Below, one piece after another: positions 51,120 to 63,475 of a stretch of DNA of 64,000 nucleotides (positions within the stretch are counted from its first letter, which is position 1; each line of letters begins with the position of its first letter). The stretch is from assembly GCF_026967985.1 (NCBI RefSeq), contig NZ_JAPVBJ010000007.1, positions 62,001-126,000 of the forward strand, given 5' to 3'. This stretch comes from Modestobacter sp. VKM Ac-2984. Its GTDB lineage: Bacteria; Actinomycetota; Actinomycetes; Mycobacteriales; Geodermatophilaceae. The notes under the pieces were generated by a model, which worked only from the letters and a program-made list of their open reading frames with translations, was not told the origin of the DNA and searched no databases. Position numbers and translations under genes: made by a program.

Positions 51120-51457
51120 CCGTGGTGGCGGTGCTGATCTACGGGATGCTGGGGCTCGGCGCCGTCCTGGCGATGGTGCGCCTGGCGCTGGGCCCCTCGC
51201 TGCTGGACCGGGTGGTGGCCACGGACTCCATCCTGGTCATCGTGGCGGTCGGTCTCGCGGTGCACGCGGCCCTGCAGCGGGACCCCACGGTCGTCCCGGT
51301 GCTCGTGGTCGTCGCCCTGCTGGTCTTCGTGGGCGCCATCTCCGTCGTGCGCTACGTCGGCGGCATGCTGCTGCGCACGGGGGCGGACGACGACGAACTG
51401 GGCGGCTCACCCGCGGCTGAGCAGGTCGATGGACGCGAACGTGGGGGGAGATCGTGA
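51116..51457 (+). CDS. mrpF: Mrp Na+/H+ antiporter subunit F
   Basis: A 113-aa subunit with three helices. The motif MVRLALGPSLLDRVVATDSI is the most conserved part of MrpF. The C-terminus from GADDDELGG is a short hydrophilic tail. ATG 51116 overlaps the mrpE stop, and its stop overlaps the mrpG start. Confidence 0.88.
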   Translation: MTVVAVLIYGMLGLGAVLAMVRLALGPSLLDRVVATDSILVIVAVGLAVHAALQRDPTVVPVLVVVALLVFVGAISVVRYVGGMLLRTGADDDELGGSPAAEQVDGRERGGRS

Positions 51458-51969
51458 ACGACTTCGACTCGGTGTCCGACTGGATCGCCGCAGCCTGCCT
51501 GCTCGCCGGCGCGTTCCTCTGCCTCACCGCCGGGGTCGGCCTGCTGCGTTTCCCCGACGTGCTGTCCCGGATGCACGCCGGCACCAAGCCGCAGGTCATG
51601 GGCGTCCTGCTGATCATGGTCGGAGCTGCGATCCGGCTCACCGACTGGTCGGTCACGTGGATGCTGCTGCTCGTCGCGGTGTTCCAGATGATCACCGCAC
51701 CGGTCAACGCGCACATGGTCAGCCGGATCGCCTACCGGCGCCGGCACGTCGTTGCAGAGCAGCTGTTCGTCGACGAGCTCGGGGTGGCCCCCCGTGGCGG
51801 CGAGGTGCAGGCGGGGGAGCGTGGCCGGCGTGGCGATGAGCCCGCGGACGCGCCGGCCGGCCAGGGGTCGGAGACGCAGATCGGCGACGGCGACGGGCTG
51901 GACGACCAGTCCGTGGACGAGGCCGGCCCCGGGGCCGTGGACGAGCAGGCCCCGGGACCTCGCCGCTGA
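51454..51969 (+). CDS. mrpG: Mrp Na+/H+ antiporter subunit G
   Basis: A 171-aa subunit with three helices in the first ~95 residues. GAFLCLTAGVGLLRFPDVLSRMHAGTKPQVMG is the MnhG signature. About 75 extra hydrophilic residues rich in Gly, Asp and Glu follow, like the tails on subunits C, D and F in this operon. It is the last gene, and a symmetric hairpin follows. Confidence 0.88.
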   Translation: MNDFDSVSDWIAAACLLAGAFLCLTAGVGLLRFPDVLSRMHAGTKPQVMGVLLIMVGAAIRLTDWSVTWMLLLVAVFQMITAPVNAHMVSRIAYRRRHVVAEQLFVDELGVAPRGGEVQAGERGRRGDEPADAPAGQGSETQIGDGDGLDDQSVDEAGPGAVDEQAPGPRR

Positions 51970-51972
51970 GCC

Positions 51973-52002
51973 GTCCGGGTGCGGGGTCCCCGGCACCCGG
52001 AC
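51973..52002. terminator. Bidirectional terminator between mrpG and leuA
   Basis: A perfect 10-bp stem GTCCGGGTGC/GCACCCGGAC with a self-complementary GGGG-T-CCCC loop region, between two convergent genes. Confidence 0.75.
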
Positions 52003-52012
52003 CGCCCGACTC

Positions 52013-53788
<1,776 letters not shown>

Positions 53789-53812
53789 TCAGCTGGCGCC
53801 CGGGGACGCGCG

Positions 53813-53862
53813 ATCACCGCGGCGAGGGAGCCGACCTAGGAGAGGGCCTCGCCGCGGCTGAT
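53813..53862 (-). promoter_or_regulatory. leuA attenuator hairpin
   Basis: On the minus strand the arm at 53862-53847 (ATCAGCCGCGGCGAGG) pairs with 53827-53813 (CCTCGCCGCGGTGAT): 15 pairs with a single bulged G. The 5' arm begins inside the leader peptide frame, right after the Leu codons. A ribosome stalled there would cover or free it and so change the downstream fold. Confidence 0.65.
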
Positions 53863-53883
53863 AAGAAGGAGGCTGCCGCGCAC
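53836..53883 (-). CDS. leuA leader peptide
   Basis: A 15-codon frame, MRGSLLLISRGEALS, with three consecutive Leu codons (CTC CTT CTT) followed by Ile. This fits the ribosome-mediated attenuation of leuA proposed for actinobacteria, in which scarce Leu-tRNA stalls the ribosome. It starts with GTG 53883, six bases after a TACCGT box, so the leuA message probably begins leaderless at the peptide itself. It ends 90 bases before leuA. Confidence 0.75.
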   Translation of the reverse strand: MRGSLLLISRGEALS

Positions 53884-53889
53884 GGCGTC

Positions 53890-53895
53890 ACGGTA
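53890..53895 (-). promoter_or_regulatory. -10 box for leuA leader transcript
   Basis: TACCGT, six bases, then the GTG of the leader peptide (minus strand). Confidence 0.55.
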
Positions 53896-53903
53896 GCAGC
53901 GGG

Positions 53904-54632
<729 letters not shown>

Positions 54633-54728
54633 CTGCCGAGCGTGTCGGCTCAGCCGCCCGGTGAGCCCACCCGGGCGAGAGCCGTGGACGGCGGTCACCG
54701 TGTGGACGGGGGGAGGCAGGTCGCGGGC

Positions 54729-54767
54729 AGTTGTGCTCTGGCCGCACTGCTGCACCAGAGCACAACT
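54729..54767. repeat. Palindromic repeat R2, copy 2
   Basis: A perfect 13-bp inverted repeat (AGTTGTGCTCTGG with CCAGAGCACAACT) around a 13-base loop. The central 29 bases match copy 1 at 25 positions, and the differing arm bases near the ends keep pairing. Confidence 0.75.
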
Positions 54768-54941
54768 CGCCCGGGGGTCTGTCGCACGGAGGGGGCCGCT
54801 CGCGGAGGACCTGCGGCGCGGACGGGAAGGGGGGGCACCGTCTTCCGGTGGACAGCCGCAGTCTGCGCAGAGCTTGCGGGCGCGGCGGGCGGGGCGAGTG
54901 CGGCGCGCCGTGCGGACGTCGGGCCGGCGACGCCACGCCGG

Positions 54942-54947
54942 TAGCCT
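54942..54947 (+). promoter_or_regulatory. -10 box for leaderless lysC-asd message
   Basis: TAGCCT, six bases, then GTG 54954. No Shine-Dalgarno sequence is present. Confidence 0.6.
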
Positions 54948-54953
54948 GGACCC

Positions 54954-57253
<2,300 letters not shown>

Positions 57254-57309
57254 CACCGCGGCCAGGAGCCGTGCCCGGGCTGCGATGAGCCGCTGCCCGT
57301 CGCACCTCG

Positions 57310-57328
57310 GGGAGGACTCCGTCCTCCC
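57310..57328. terminator. First hairpin after asd
   Basis: An 8-bp stem GGGAGGAC/GTCCTCCC with a 3-base loop, 57 bases past the stop. Confidence 0.55.
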
Positions 57329-57348
57329 GTCGGCGCGACCGCGGCACC

Positions 57349-57394
57349 GGTGCCCGCCCGGCGGGAGCCTCCGGCCCCGCGCCGGGCGGGCACC
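57349..57394. terminator. Second hairpin after asd, probably bidirectional
   Basis: A perfect 15-bp stem GGTGCCCGCCCGGCG with its complement around a 16-base loop, in the gap between convergent asd and the S9 peptidase gene. Confidence 0.7.
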
Positions 57395-57448
57395 AGCAGC
57401 TGGCGCTGCAGTGCCGCCGAACCGCACTCGCAGGTGGTAGTTCCTGCG

Positions 57449-57488
57449 GGCTCGACTGCTCCTACGGGCGGCTCGACCGCGCCTACGG
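57449..57488. repeat. Tandem 19-base duplication over a stop codon
   Basis: Units 57449-57467 and 57470-57488 match at 17 of 19 positions (GGCTCGACYGCKCCTACGG) with a 21-base period. The right unit contains the TAG stop of the peptidase gene (minus strand), like the repeat at 10999. Confidence 0.6.
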
Positions 57489-59288
57489 CTTGACGTGGCG
57501 GAGGGCGAAGCTGAGGGCGACCTCGACCTGGCGGATGGTCTCCTCGATGACCAGGGAGCCGTGGCCGGCGTCGAAGCGGTAGACCTCGTGGTCCTTGCCC
57601 CGCTCGGTCAGCGCGGCCAGGTAGTTGTCGATCTGGCGGATGGGGCAGCGCGGGTCGTTCGCACCGGCGACGACGAGGACCGGGGCGGCGACCGCGTCGA
57701 CGTAGGTGATCGGTGACGAGCGCACGTAGACGTCCCGCACCTCCTCCGGTGAGCCGCCGAACAGCGCGCGGTCGTAGGCGCGCAGCCCCTCCATCTCGTC
57801 CTCGTAGGCGGCCAGGTAGTCCGCCACCGGCACCTCGGCGATCCCGGCCGACCAGCGCTCGGGCTGGGTGCCCAGGCCGAGGAGGGTGAGGAAGCCGCCC
57901 CACGAGCCGCCCGAGAGGATCGTGCGGGTCGGGTCGACCACGCCCTCGGCGACCAGGGCGTCGTAGACGGCGCCGACGTCCTCCAGCTCGGTGAGCCCCG
58001 GTCGCCCGGTGAGCGCGTCACGCCACTCGCTGCCGTAGCCGGTGGAGCCTCGGTAGTTCACGTGCACGACCGCGTAGCCGGCGTCCACGTAGGCCGCCCG
58101 GCGCGCGCGGTAGGAGTCGTCGTCCTGGGACTCCGGGCCGCCGTGCACCAGGAAGGCGGTCGCGAACGGACCCTCCCCGGCCGGCCGGACCAACAGCGCG
58201 TGCACGTCGCCCCCCGGGCCGGGCACCCAGCGGTCCTCGACCGGGTAGGCGGCCGGCGGTGCCTCGCCCGGCGCGGCCAGCACGACCGGGCCGTCGGCCC
58301 GGCGGATGACCGGGGGCAGCTCGGCCGACGACCAGGCCAGCTCCACCGTGCCGTCGGGGCGGGCGGTCGCGCCGCGGACCACGCCGTGCGGGGTGTCCAG
58401 CTGCTCCAGCGCCCCCGAGCCCAGGTCGTAGCGGTACAGCTCGCTGCGGGCAGCGTGGTCGTGCCCCACCAGCAGCGCCGAACCGTCCGGGTACCAGCCG
58501 GCGGTCACGTCACCCGGCAGGTCCAGGACCAGCTCGGTCTCGGTGCCGGCGGCGACGTCCCAGATCAGCAGCTCCTCGCGGCCGCGGCGTTCGTGGCCGA
58601 CCAGCAGCTGCTGGTCGCCGGGCACGGGGGAGAAGCTCAGCGCATGCAGGCCCCGGCCCTCGCCGTCCCACCGGTCGGCGACGAGGGAGAGGTCGGCGGT
58701 GCGCAGCACGCGCAGCGCGGGGTAGCGCGGGTCGCCGTGCTCGGAGTGCGAGAAGACCAGCAGGGAGTCGTCGCGGGAGAGCGCGTCCACCCCGGCGGTG
58801 TCCGGCGAGGAGTAGAAGACCGTGGGCGTCCCGCCGGCGGGGGCGATCCACAGCTCGCTGCCGTCGTCGGTCGAGCGACCCACCGCGGTGACCCTGTGGC
58901 CCAGCTCCAGGCCGGCGGGGTAGGCCGGACCCACCTCCGGCAGCGCCACGGCGTCCGGGCCGCCGGCGAAGGGCTGGGTCATCCAGATGCCGAACTCGTC
59001 GCCGTCGGTGTCGGCGAACCACCAGATCGTCTCGCCGTCGGAGGTCAGCGTGGCGGCCAGCGTGCCGTTGGCCCGGTCGGTGACCTGCCGGTGGGTGTCG
59101 GTGTCCCGGTCCCAGGCGTACTGCTCGACGACGCCGCTGACGTCGGAGGCGTACAGGCTGCGCTGCGGGGCGTCCTCGGCCCAGTCGGGCAGGCTGACCC
59201 GGGGGGCACGGAACCGGGCCTGCCAACGCGCGGTGACCTCCTCCGGGAGGGCGGGCGCGGGCGGGTTCTGCGTGGGCTCGGCAGTCAC
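57483..59288 (-). CDS. Prolyl oligopeptidase family (S9) serine peptidase
   Basis: A 601-aa cytoplasmic peptidase. Residues ~50-340 form a beta-propeller-like N-terminal domain. The alpha/beta-hydrolase domain has HGGPESQDDDSY (oxyanion region), nucleophile S462 in GGSWGG, D545 in ANDPRC and H576 in DAGHGS, a complete triad. It is an acylaminoacyl/dipeptidyl-type oligopeptidase; substrate preference is not evident. No signal peptide is present. It is transcribed convergently to asd and divergently from the MFS gene. Confidence 0.88.
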   Translation of the reverse strand: MTAEPTQNPPAPALPEEVTARWQARFRAPRVSLPDWAEDAPQRSLYASDVSGVVEQYAWDRDTDTHRQVTDRANGTLAATLTSDGETIWWFADTDGDEFGIWMTQPFAGGPDAVALPEVGPAYPAGLELGHRVTAVGRSTDDGSELWIAPAGGTPTVFYSSPDTAGVDALSRDDSLLVFSHSEHGDPRYPALRVLRTADLSLVADRWDGEGRGLHALSFSPVPGDQQLLVGHERRGREELLIWDVAAGTETELVLDLPGDVTAGWYPDGSALLVGHDHAARSELYRYDLGSGALEQLDTPHGVVRGATARPDGTVELAWSSAELPPVIRRADGPVVLAAPGEAPPAAYPVEDRWVPGPGGDVHALLVRPAGEGPFATAFLVHGGPESQDDDSYRARRAAYVDAGYAVVHVNYRGSTGYGSEWRDALTGRPGLTELEDVGAVYDALVAEGVVDPTRTILSGGSWGGFLTLLGLGTQPERWSAGIAEVPVADYLAAYEDEMEGLRAYDRALFGGSPEEVRDVYVRSSPITYVDAVAAPVLVVAGANDPRCPIRQIDNYLAALTERGKDHEVYRFDAGHGSLVIEETIRQVEVALSFALRHVKP

Positions 59289-59364
59289 CGGGCCATCTTC
59301 CCCCTGTCGGTGGCGCGTCCTCCGGGGGCGTCGCCGGGGCGGTCCCGACGCGGCCGACCCGGAC

Positions 59365-59393
59365 TTGACGGATCAGGTGACGAGCCTCACGCT
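59365..59393 (+). promoter_or_regulatory. Promoter of the MFS gene
   Basis: TTGACG (59365-59370), a 17-bp spacer and CACGCT (59388-59393). A palindrome starts six bases downstream, where the transcript would begin. Confidence 0.5.
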
Positions 59394-59398
59394 ACCGC

Positions 59399-59420
59399 CT
59401 GGCGGACGAACGTCCGTCAG
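59399..59420. promoter_or_regulatory. Operator-like palindrome before the MFS gene
   Basis: CTGGCGGACG-AA-CGTCCGTCAG: nine of ten arm positions pair and the core CGGACG/CGTCCG is perfect. Its position over the likely start of transcription suits a TetR-type repressor of an efflux gene. No regulator gene is adjacent. Confidence 0.5.
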
Positions 59421-59457
59421 TCGGACGCGTCACCGTCGACGATCCCCAGGAGTCCCC

Positions 59458-60732
59458 ATGTCCCACTCGACCCTCCCGCCGGCCTCCGGAGCGGAGGCCC
59501 CAGCGGCCAGCCGGACGGGCGGTCCTGCCTCGACGGTGGCGGTGGCGGTCGGCTTCGCCGCACTCTGCCTCTCCTACATGCTCAATGCGATGGACCGGCA
59601 GGTGTTCTACCCGCTGCTGCCGCAGATCCGCGAGGAGTACGGGTTCTCCCTCGACCAGACCGGCCTGCTGGCCACGGGCTTCACGCTGGGCATCGCACTC
59701 ACCGGTGTCCCGGCGGGCTACCTGCTGGACCGGCTGTCCCGCAAGCTGATCGTGGTCGTCAGCGTGGTCGTCTACTCCCTCGGCACGCTCGCCATCCCGC
59801 TGGCCACCGGCTTCGGCGACATGGCGGTCTACCGGCTGATCTCCGGTGTCGGGGAGGGCGTGCAGGCCACGGCCATCTACGCCATCGTCGGCGCCTACTT
59901 CTTCCACCGCCGGGCGGTCGCCGCCGGGTTCATCGGCGTCGCCTTCGGCCTCGGCGTGTTCCTCGGACCGATCGTCGGCCAGCAGCTCGCTCTCGCCGTC
60001 GACAGCTGGCGGGCGCCGTTCATCGTCTTCGGTGTCGCCGGCCTGGTCATGGCGGTCGTGCTGCTGTTCACCGTCCCGCGGGCGATGAGCGAGGCGCTGG
60101 CCGGGCGGAGCGGCACGGCCGACACCGCCGACTACACGCACGTGCCGGCGAGCCCGTACAACCGCGGCACCCTGGGCATGGGCCTGGCCTCGGCGATCTC
60201 CGGCCTGGTGTTCTACGGCTTCCTCGGCCTCTACCCGACCTTCCTGCGGGAGGAGCTCGGGCTGGCGCCCGCGCAGGCGGCGTGGGCGGCCTCGCTGGTC
60301 GGTTTCGGCGCCATGATGGCGCTGCCGGTCGGCTGGCTGGCCGACCGCTACGACCAGCGGATGCTGCTCGCGGTCGGCTTCGTGGGCTCCTCGCTCACCG
60401 GTCTGGCGATCTACCGTTTCGCCGAGGGCGCGTCCGCGCAGTACGTGCTGGCGTTCCTGATGGGCGCCTTCGCCAGCGGTGTGCTCTTCACCAACTGCAC
60501 GACGGGCATGCAGCGGGCGGTGCGCCCCGAGCACGTGGGCCGGGGCGCCGGGCTCTTCATGTTCACGTACTACGTGGCGGCAGCCGTCTCCGGGCTGCTG
60601 TTCGCCCGGCTGGTCGCCGCCTTCGACTGGTCCGGGGCCGGCCTGGTGCAGGTGACCCTGTTGCCGATCCTCGGGCTGGCCGCGCTGGCCCTGGTCGACG
60701 TCCGCCGGATGGTGCTCCCGCCGCGCCGCTGA
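59458..60732 (+). CDS. Major facilitator superfamily transporter
   Basis: A 424-aa carrier with 12 helices. MFS motifs include GVPAGYLLDRLSRKLIVV (loop 2-3) and PVGWLADRYDQRMLL in the second half. ALCLSYMLNAMDRQVFYPLLPQI at the first helix resembles the anion:cation symporter/sugar-phosphate or Spinster-like group. The substrate is unknown. AGGAG lies seven bases before ATG 59458. The promoter carries an operator-like palindrome, so expression is probably induced. Confidence 0.8.
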   Translation: MSHSTLPPASGAEAPAASRTGGPASTVAVAVGFAALCLSYMLNAMDRQVFYPLLPQIREEYGFSLDQTGLLATGFTLGIALTGVPAGYLLDRLSRKLIVVVSVVVYSLGTLAIPLATGFGDMAVYRLISGVGEGVQATAIYAIVGAYFFHRRAVAAGFIGVAFGLGVFLGPIVGQQLALAVDSWRAPFIVFGVAGLVMAVVLLFTVPRAMSEALAGRSGTADTADYTHVPASPYNRGTLGMGLASAISGLVFYGFLGLYPTFLREELGLAPAQAAWAASLVGFGAMMALPVGWLADRYDQRMLLAVGFVGSSLTGLAIYRFAEGASAQYVLAFLMGAFASGVLFTNCTTGMQRAVRPEHVGRGAGLFMFTYYVAAAVSGLLFARLVAAFDWSGAGLVQVTLLPILGLAALALVDVRRMVLPPRR

Positions 60733-60749
60733 CCGGTCGACCCGGAGGA

Positions 60750-60786
60750 GTCGGCGCCGGCGGTGTCACCTGCCGCCGGCGCCGAC
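60750..60786. terminator. Bidirectional terminator after the MFS gene
   Basis: A perfect 14-bp stem GTCGGCGCCGGCGG and complement with a 9-base loop. The right arm overlaps the last codons of the convergent CNNM gene. Confidence 0.7.
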
Positions 60787-61872
60787 CACGGCCTCCGCAG
60801 CGGGCGTCCGGCCGAGGGGTGGGCGGCCGGCGGCGGGGCGTTCGACACCGGCGTCCCGGACGTCGCCGATCAGCTGCTCGAGCACGTCCTCCAGGGCCAC
60901 CAGGCCGAGCACCCGGTCACCGTCGCGCACCAGCCCCAGGTGCGCACCGGACCGGCGCATCTCCTGCAGCACCTCCGGCAACGGCTCGTCCGGGGTGAGC
61001 TCGACGAAGGAGATCACCGCCTGGTCGGGCACCGGCTGGTCCCGGGACGTCGGGCCGCTGCCCAGCACGTCCTTGACGTGCACGTAGCCGACCAGCGAGC
61101 CGTCGTCGTCGCGCATCGGGTAGCGGCTGTAGCCGTGCTCGGCCACGACGCCCTCCAGCTGCCGCGGGGTGGCGGAGCGGGGCACGGTGACCAGGGAGTC
61201 CGGCGGCAGCAGCACCGAGCTGACGTCGTTCTGCTCGAAGGTCAGCGCACCGGCGGCCAGGACGCTGACCTCGCTGCCCAGCAGCCCCTCCCGCCGCGAC
61301 TGGGTGATCATCGACTGGATCTCGTCGTGGTCGAAGCTGGCCGCGACCTCGTCGGTGGGGGTGACCCCGAACAGCCGCACGAAGCCGTTGGCGACGGTGT
61401 TGAAGAACCAGATGAACGGCTTCAGCACCCGCACGACCAGGGCCAGCGGCGGGCCGAGGGCGATCGCCGCCCGGTCGGGCCCGGCGATCGTGATGTTCTT
61501 GGGCACCATCTCGCCCAGCACCATGTGCAGCACGGTGACCACGGACAGGGCGATCACCAGGGCGATCGGGTGCAGCAGCGCCTCGGGCGCCCCGACAGCC
61601 GCCAGTGGCACCTCGATCAGGTGCGCGACCGCGGGCTCGCCGATCGCGCCGAGCCCCAGGGAGCACAGCGTGATCCCCAGCTGGGCGCCGGCCATCATCT
61701 GGCTGACGTTCCGCATCGCCACCAGGGTCTTCTGGGCGCGCACCGACCCGGCCTCCGCGCGCGGCTCGATCTGGTCGGCGCGGGCGGAGACGAGCGCGAA
61801 CTCGGCGGCGACGAAGAAGGCGTTGCCCAGCAGCAGGACGACCAGGACCAGGAGTGCGAGACCGTCGCTCAT
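60766..61872 (-). CDS. CNNM/CorC-family (DUF21-CBS) membrane protein, second of pair
   Basis: A 368-aa protein. The N-terminal DUF21 domain has three or four helices and the conserved NAFFVAAEFALVSAR and LGITLCSLGLGAIGEPAV and EMVPKNIT segments. Two CBS domains span about 210-330. It is a HlyC/CorC-type ion transporter or regulator, related to Mg2+ and other cation exporters. It lacks the CorC_HlyC domain found in its partner, or has it only in vestigial form. Its ATG overlaps the stop of the partner gene (ATGA). Confidence 0.85.
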   Translation of the reverse strand: MSDGLALLVLVVLLLGNAFFVAAEFALVSARADQIEPRAEAGSVRAQKTLVAMRNVSQMMAGAQLGITLCSLGLGAIGEPAVAHLIEVPLAAVGAPEALLHPIALVIALSVVTVLHMVLGEMVPKNITIAGPDRAAIALGPPLALVVRVLKPFIWFFNTVANGFVRLFGVTPTDEVAASFDHDEIQSMITQSRREGLLGSEVSVLAAGALTFEQNDVSSVLLPPDSLVTVPRSATPRQLEGVVAEHGYSRYPMRDDDGSLVGYVHVKDVLGSGPTSRDQPVPDQAVISFVELTPDEPLPEVLQEMRRSGAHLGLVRDGDRVLGLVALEDVLEQLIGDVRDAGVERPAAGRPPLGRTPAAEAVVGAGGR

Positions 61873-63245
61873 GCCCGGGCCACCTCTCGTTCGGGGCGGA
61901 CGGCGGTGGCGCCGGCCGGGGAGGGGCTGTCGTCGGTGCCCGCGTCGTCGTCCTCGGCCGGGACGGGCGTGGCCCGCAGCCGGGAGACGCGTCGTCCCTC
62001 GACCTCGTCGACGGTGAGCCGCCAGCCCTCGACCTCCACCGACTCACCCTGCTCCGGCAGGTGGGCCAACCGCTCGATGACGAACCCGGCGACCGTCTCG
62101 TACCGGCCCTCGGGCACCGAGACACCGGTGCGCTCGCGCAGCTCGTCCGGGCGCAGCAGGCCGGAGAGCACCCAGTCGTCGGCGTCGCGGCGCAGCTGGC
62201 GCAGCGGCCGGTCGGTCTCGTCGGCGATCTCGCCGACCAGCTCCTCGACGATGTCCTCCAGCGTCACGATGCCGTGGGTGGCGCCCCACTCGTCGACGAC
62301 CAGGGCCAGCTGCAGCCCCTGCTCACGCAGCAGGTCCAGCAGCGGGTCCAGGCGCAGCGAGGAGGGGACGGCGAGCACCGGCTCGGCCAGCTCGCCGGCG
62401 GTGCGCTCGAGTCGCTCCTCGTCGGGGACGGAGATCGCGTGCTTGACGTGCACCACGCCGGTGACCTCGTCGAGGTCGGCGCCGTACACCGGGAACCGGG
62501 AGTTGCCCGAGCGGATGGCGGCGTCGATGACGTCGGCGGCGGTCGCTGCCGAGCTCAGCGTCCACAGCCGCGTCCGCGGCGTCATCACGTCGGTGGCGAA
62601 CTTCTCGCGCAGGCCGAGGGAGCGGGCCAGCAGCCGGGCGGCGACCGGGGAGAGGTCACCTTCCTCGGCCGATCGCCGAGCGACGGCGGCCAGGCCCTGG
62701 GCGTCACGGGTGTCGTCGAGCTCCTCGCGGGGCTCGAAGCCCAGCCGGCGCACGATCGCGTTGGCCAGGCGCTGCAGGGTGCGCACCACCGGACCGGTCA
62801 CGGTGGTGAACAGCCGCATGCCGGGGGCGACGAGCGCGGCGGTGGGCAGCGGCCGGGCGATCGCCAGGTTCTTGGGCCCCAGCTCGCCGATGATCATCTG
62901 CAGGAACGTGGCCAGGAAGATCGCCAGCGCGATCGCGATCGGGGTCGTCGAGCTGTCGGGGAGCCCGATCGCCTCGAGCACCGGCTCCAGCAGTCCGCCC
63001 AGGGCGGGTTCGGCGAGGAAGCCGACGACCAGCGTGGTCAGCGTGATGCCCAACTGGGCCGCCGACAGCTGGGTGGACAGCCCCCGCAGGGCCGTGACGA
63101 CGCCGGCGGCGCGCTCGTCACCTGCCTGCGCGGCCTCGTCGGCCTTGCCGCGGTCGACGGTGGTGAGGGAGAACTCTGCCGCGACGAAGAACCCGGTGAG
63201 CGCGGTCAACAGCACGGCCGCCAGCAGGAGCAGCCATTCGGTCAC
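61869..63245 (-). CDS. CNNM/CorC-family (DUF21-CBS-CorC_HlyC) membrane protein
   Basis: A 458-aa protein: DUF21 membrane domain (about 1-185, with TGFFVAAEFSLTTVDR, LGITLTTLVVGFLAEPA and ELGPKNLAIARP), two CBS domains (about 205-330) and a C-terminal CorC_HlyC domain (about 345-425, DDWVLSGLLRPDEL...ETVAGFVIERL). It is probably involved in Mg2+/Co2+ or Na+ efflux. GTG 63245 (VTEWLLLL) was chosen because the longer frame runs into the terminator of tRNA-Pro. The pair probably works as a heteromer, which is inference. Confidence 0.85.
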   Translation of the reverse strand: MTEWLLLLAAVLLTALTGFFVAAEFSLTTVDRGKADEAAQAGDERAAGVVTALRGLSTQLSAAQLGITLTTLVVGFLAEPALGGLLEPVLEAIGLPDSSTTPIAIALAIFLATFLQMIIGELGPKNLAIARPLPTAALVAPGMRLFTTVTGPVVRTLQRLANAIVRRLGFEPREELDDTRDAQGLAAVARRSAEEGDLSPVAARLLARSLGLREKFATDVMTPRTRLWTLSSAATAADVIDAAIRSGNSRFPVYGADLDEVTGVVHVKHAISVPDEERLERTAGELAEPVLAVPSSLRLDPLLDLLREQGLQLALVVDEWGATHGIVTLEDIVEELVGEIADETDRPLRQLRRDADDWVLSGLLRPDELRERTGVSVPEGRYETVAGFVIERLAHLPEQGESVEVEGWRLTVDEVEGRRVSRLRATPVPAEDDDAGTDDSPSPAGATAVRPEREVARA

Positions 63246-63311
63246 CGTTGGCCCGGTGCCCGCGGGACGGCGGGCGGAAACGGGGCGGGGGAGTGACCTG
63301 TGCCCCGAACG

Positions 63312-63346
63312 CACTCAGGGACCGCCGGATCGGCGGTCCCTGAGTG
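63312..63346. terminator. Terminator of tRNA-Pro
   Basis: A perfect 16-bp stem CACTCAGGGACCGCCG and complement with a 3-base loop, two bases beyond the tRNA CCA (minus strand). Confidence 0.8.
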
Positions 63347-63348
63347 GG

Positions 63349-63425
63349 TGGTCGGGGTGACAGGATTTGAACCTGCGGCCTCGTCGTCCCGAACGACGCG
63401 CGCTACCAAGCTGCGCCACACCCCG
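63349..63425 (-). tRNA. tRNA-Pro (anticodon CGG)
   Basis: 77 bases including an encoded CCA. The acceptor CGGGGTG pairs with CACCCCG, followed by A73. The anticodon arm is CGTCG-TTCGGGA-CGACG and the T arm includes GGTTCAAATCC. It reads CCG. Confidence 0.95.
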
Positions 63426-63438
63426 AGGTGCGGTAGCC

Positions 63439-63444
63439 ACTCTA
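63439..63444 (-). promoter_or_regulatory. -10 box of tRNA-Pro
   Basis: TAGAGT on the minus strand, 13 bases before the mature 5' end. No clear -35 hexamer is visible. Confidence 0.4.
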
Positions 63445-63475
63445 GCTGACCGCTGGAGAGCTCCCGACAGCGGTG

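Larger units (their letters stand above)
54633..54953. other. Intergenic region between HTH gene and lysC (321 bases)
   Basis: It contains palindromic repeat R2 copy 2 (54729-54767) and, at the right end, the -10 box of lysC. The rest (54768-54941) is GC-rich sequence in which I see no gene or RNA. The facing genes are divergent. Confidence 0.6.

Noticed and set aside
63245-63314. Upstream start for the first CNNM protein
   Set aside because: The extension is read from the tRNA-Pro terminator stem and adds a non-family Arg/Pro-rich leader.
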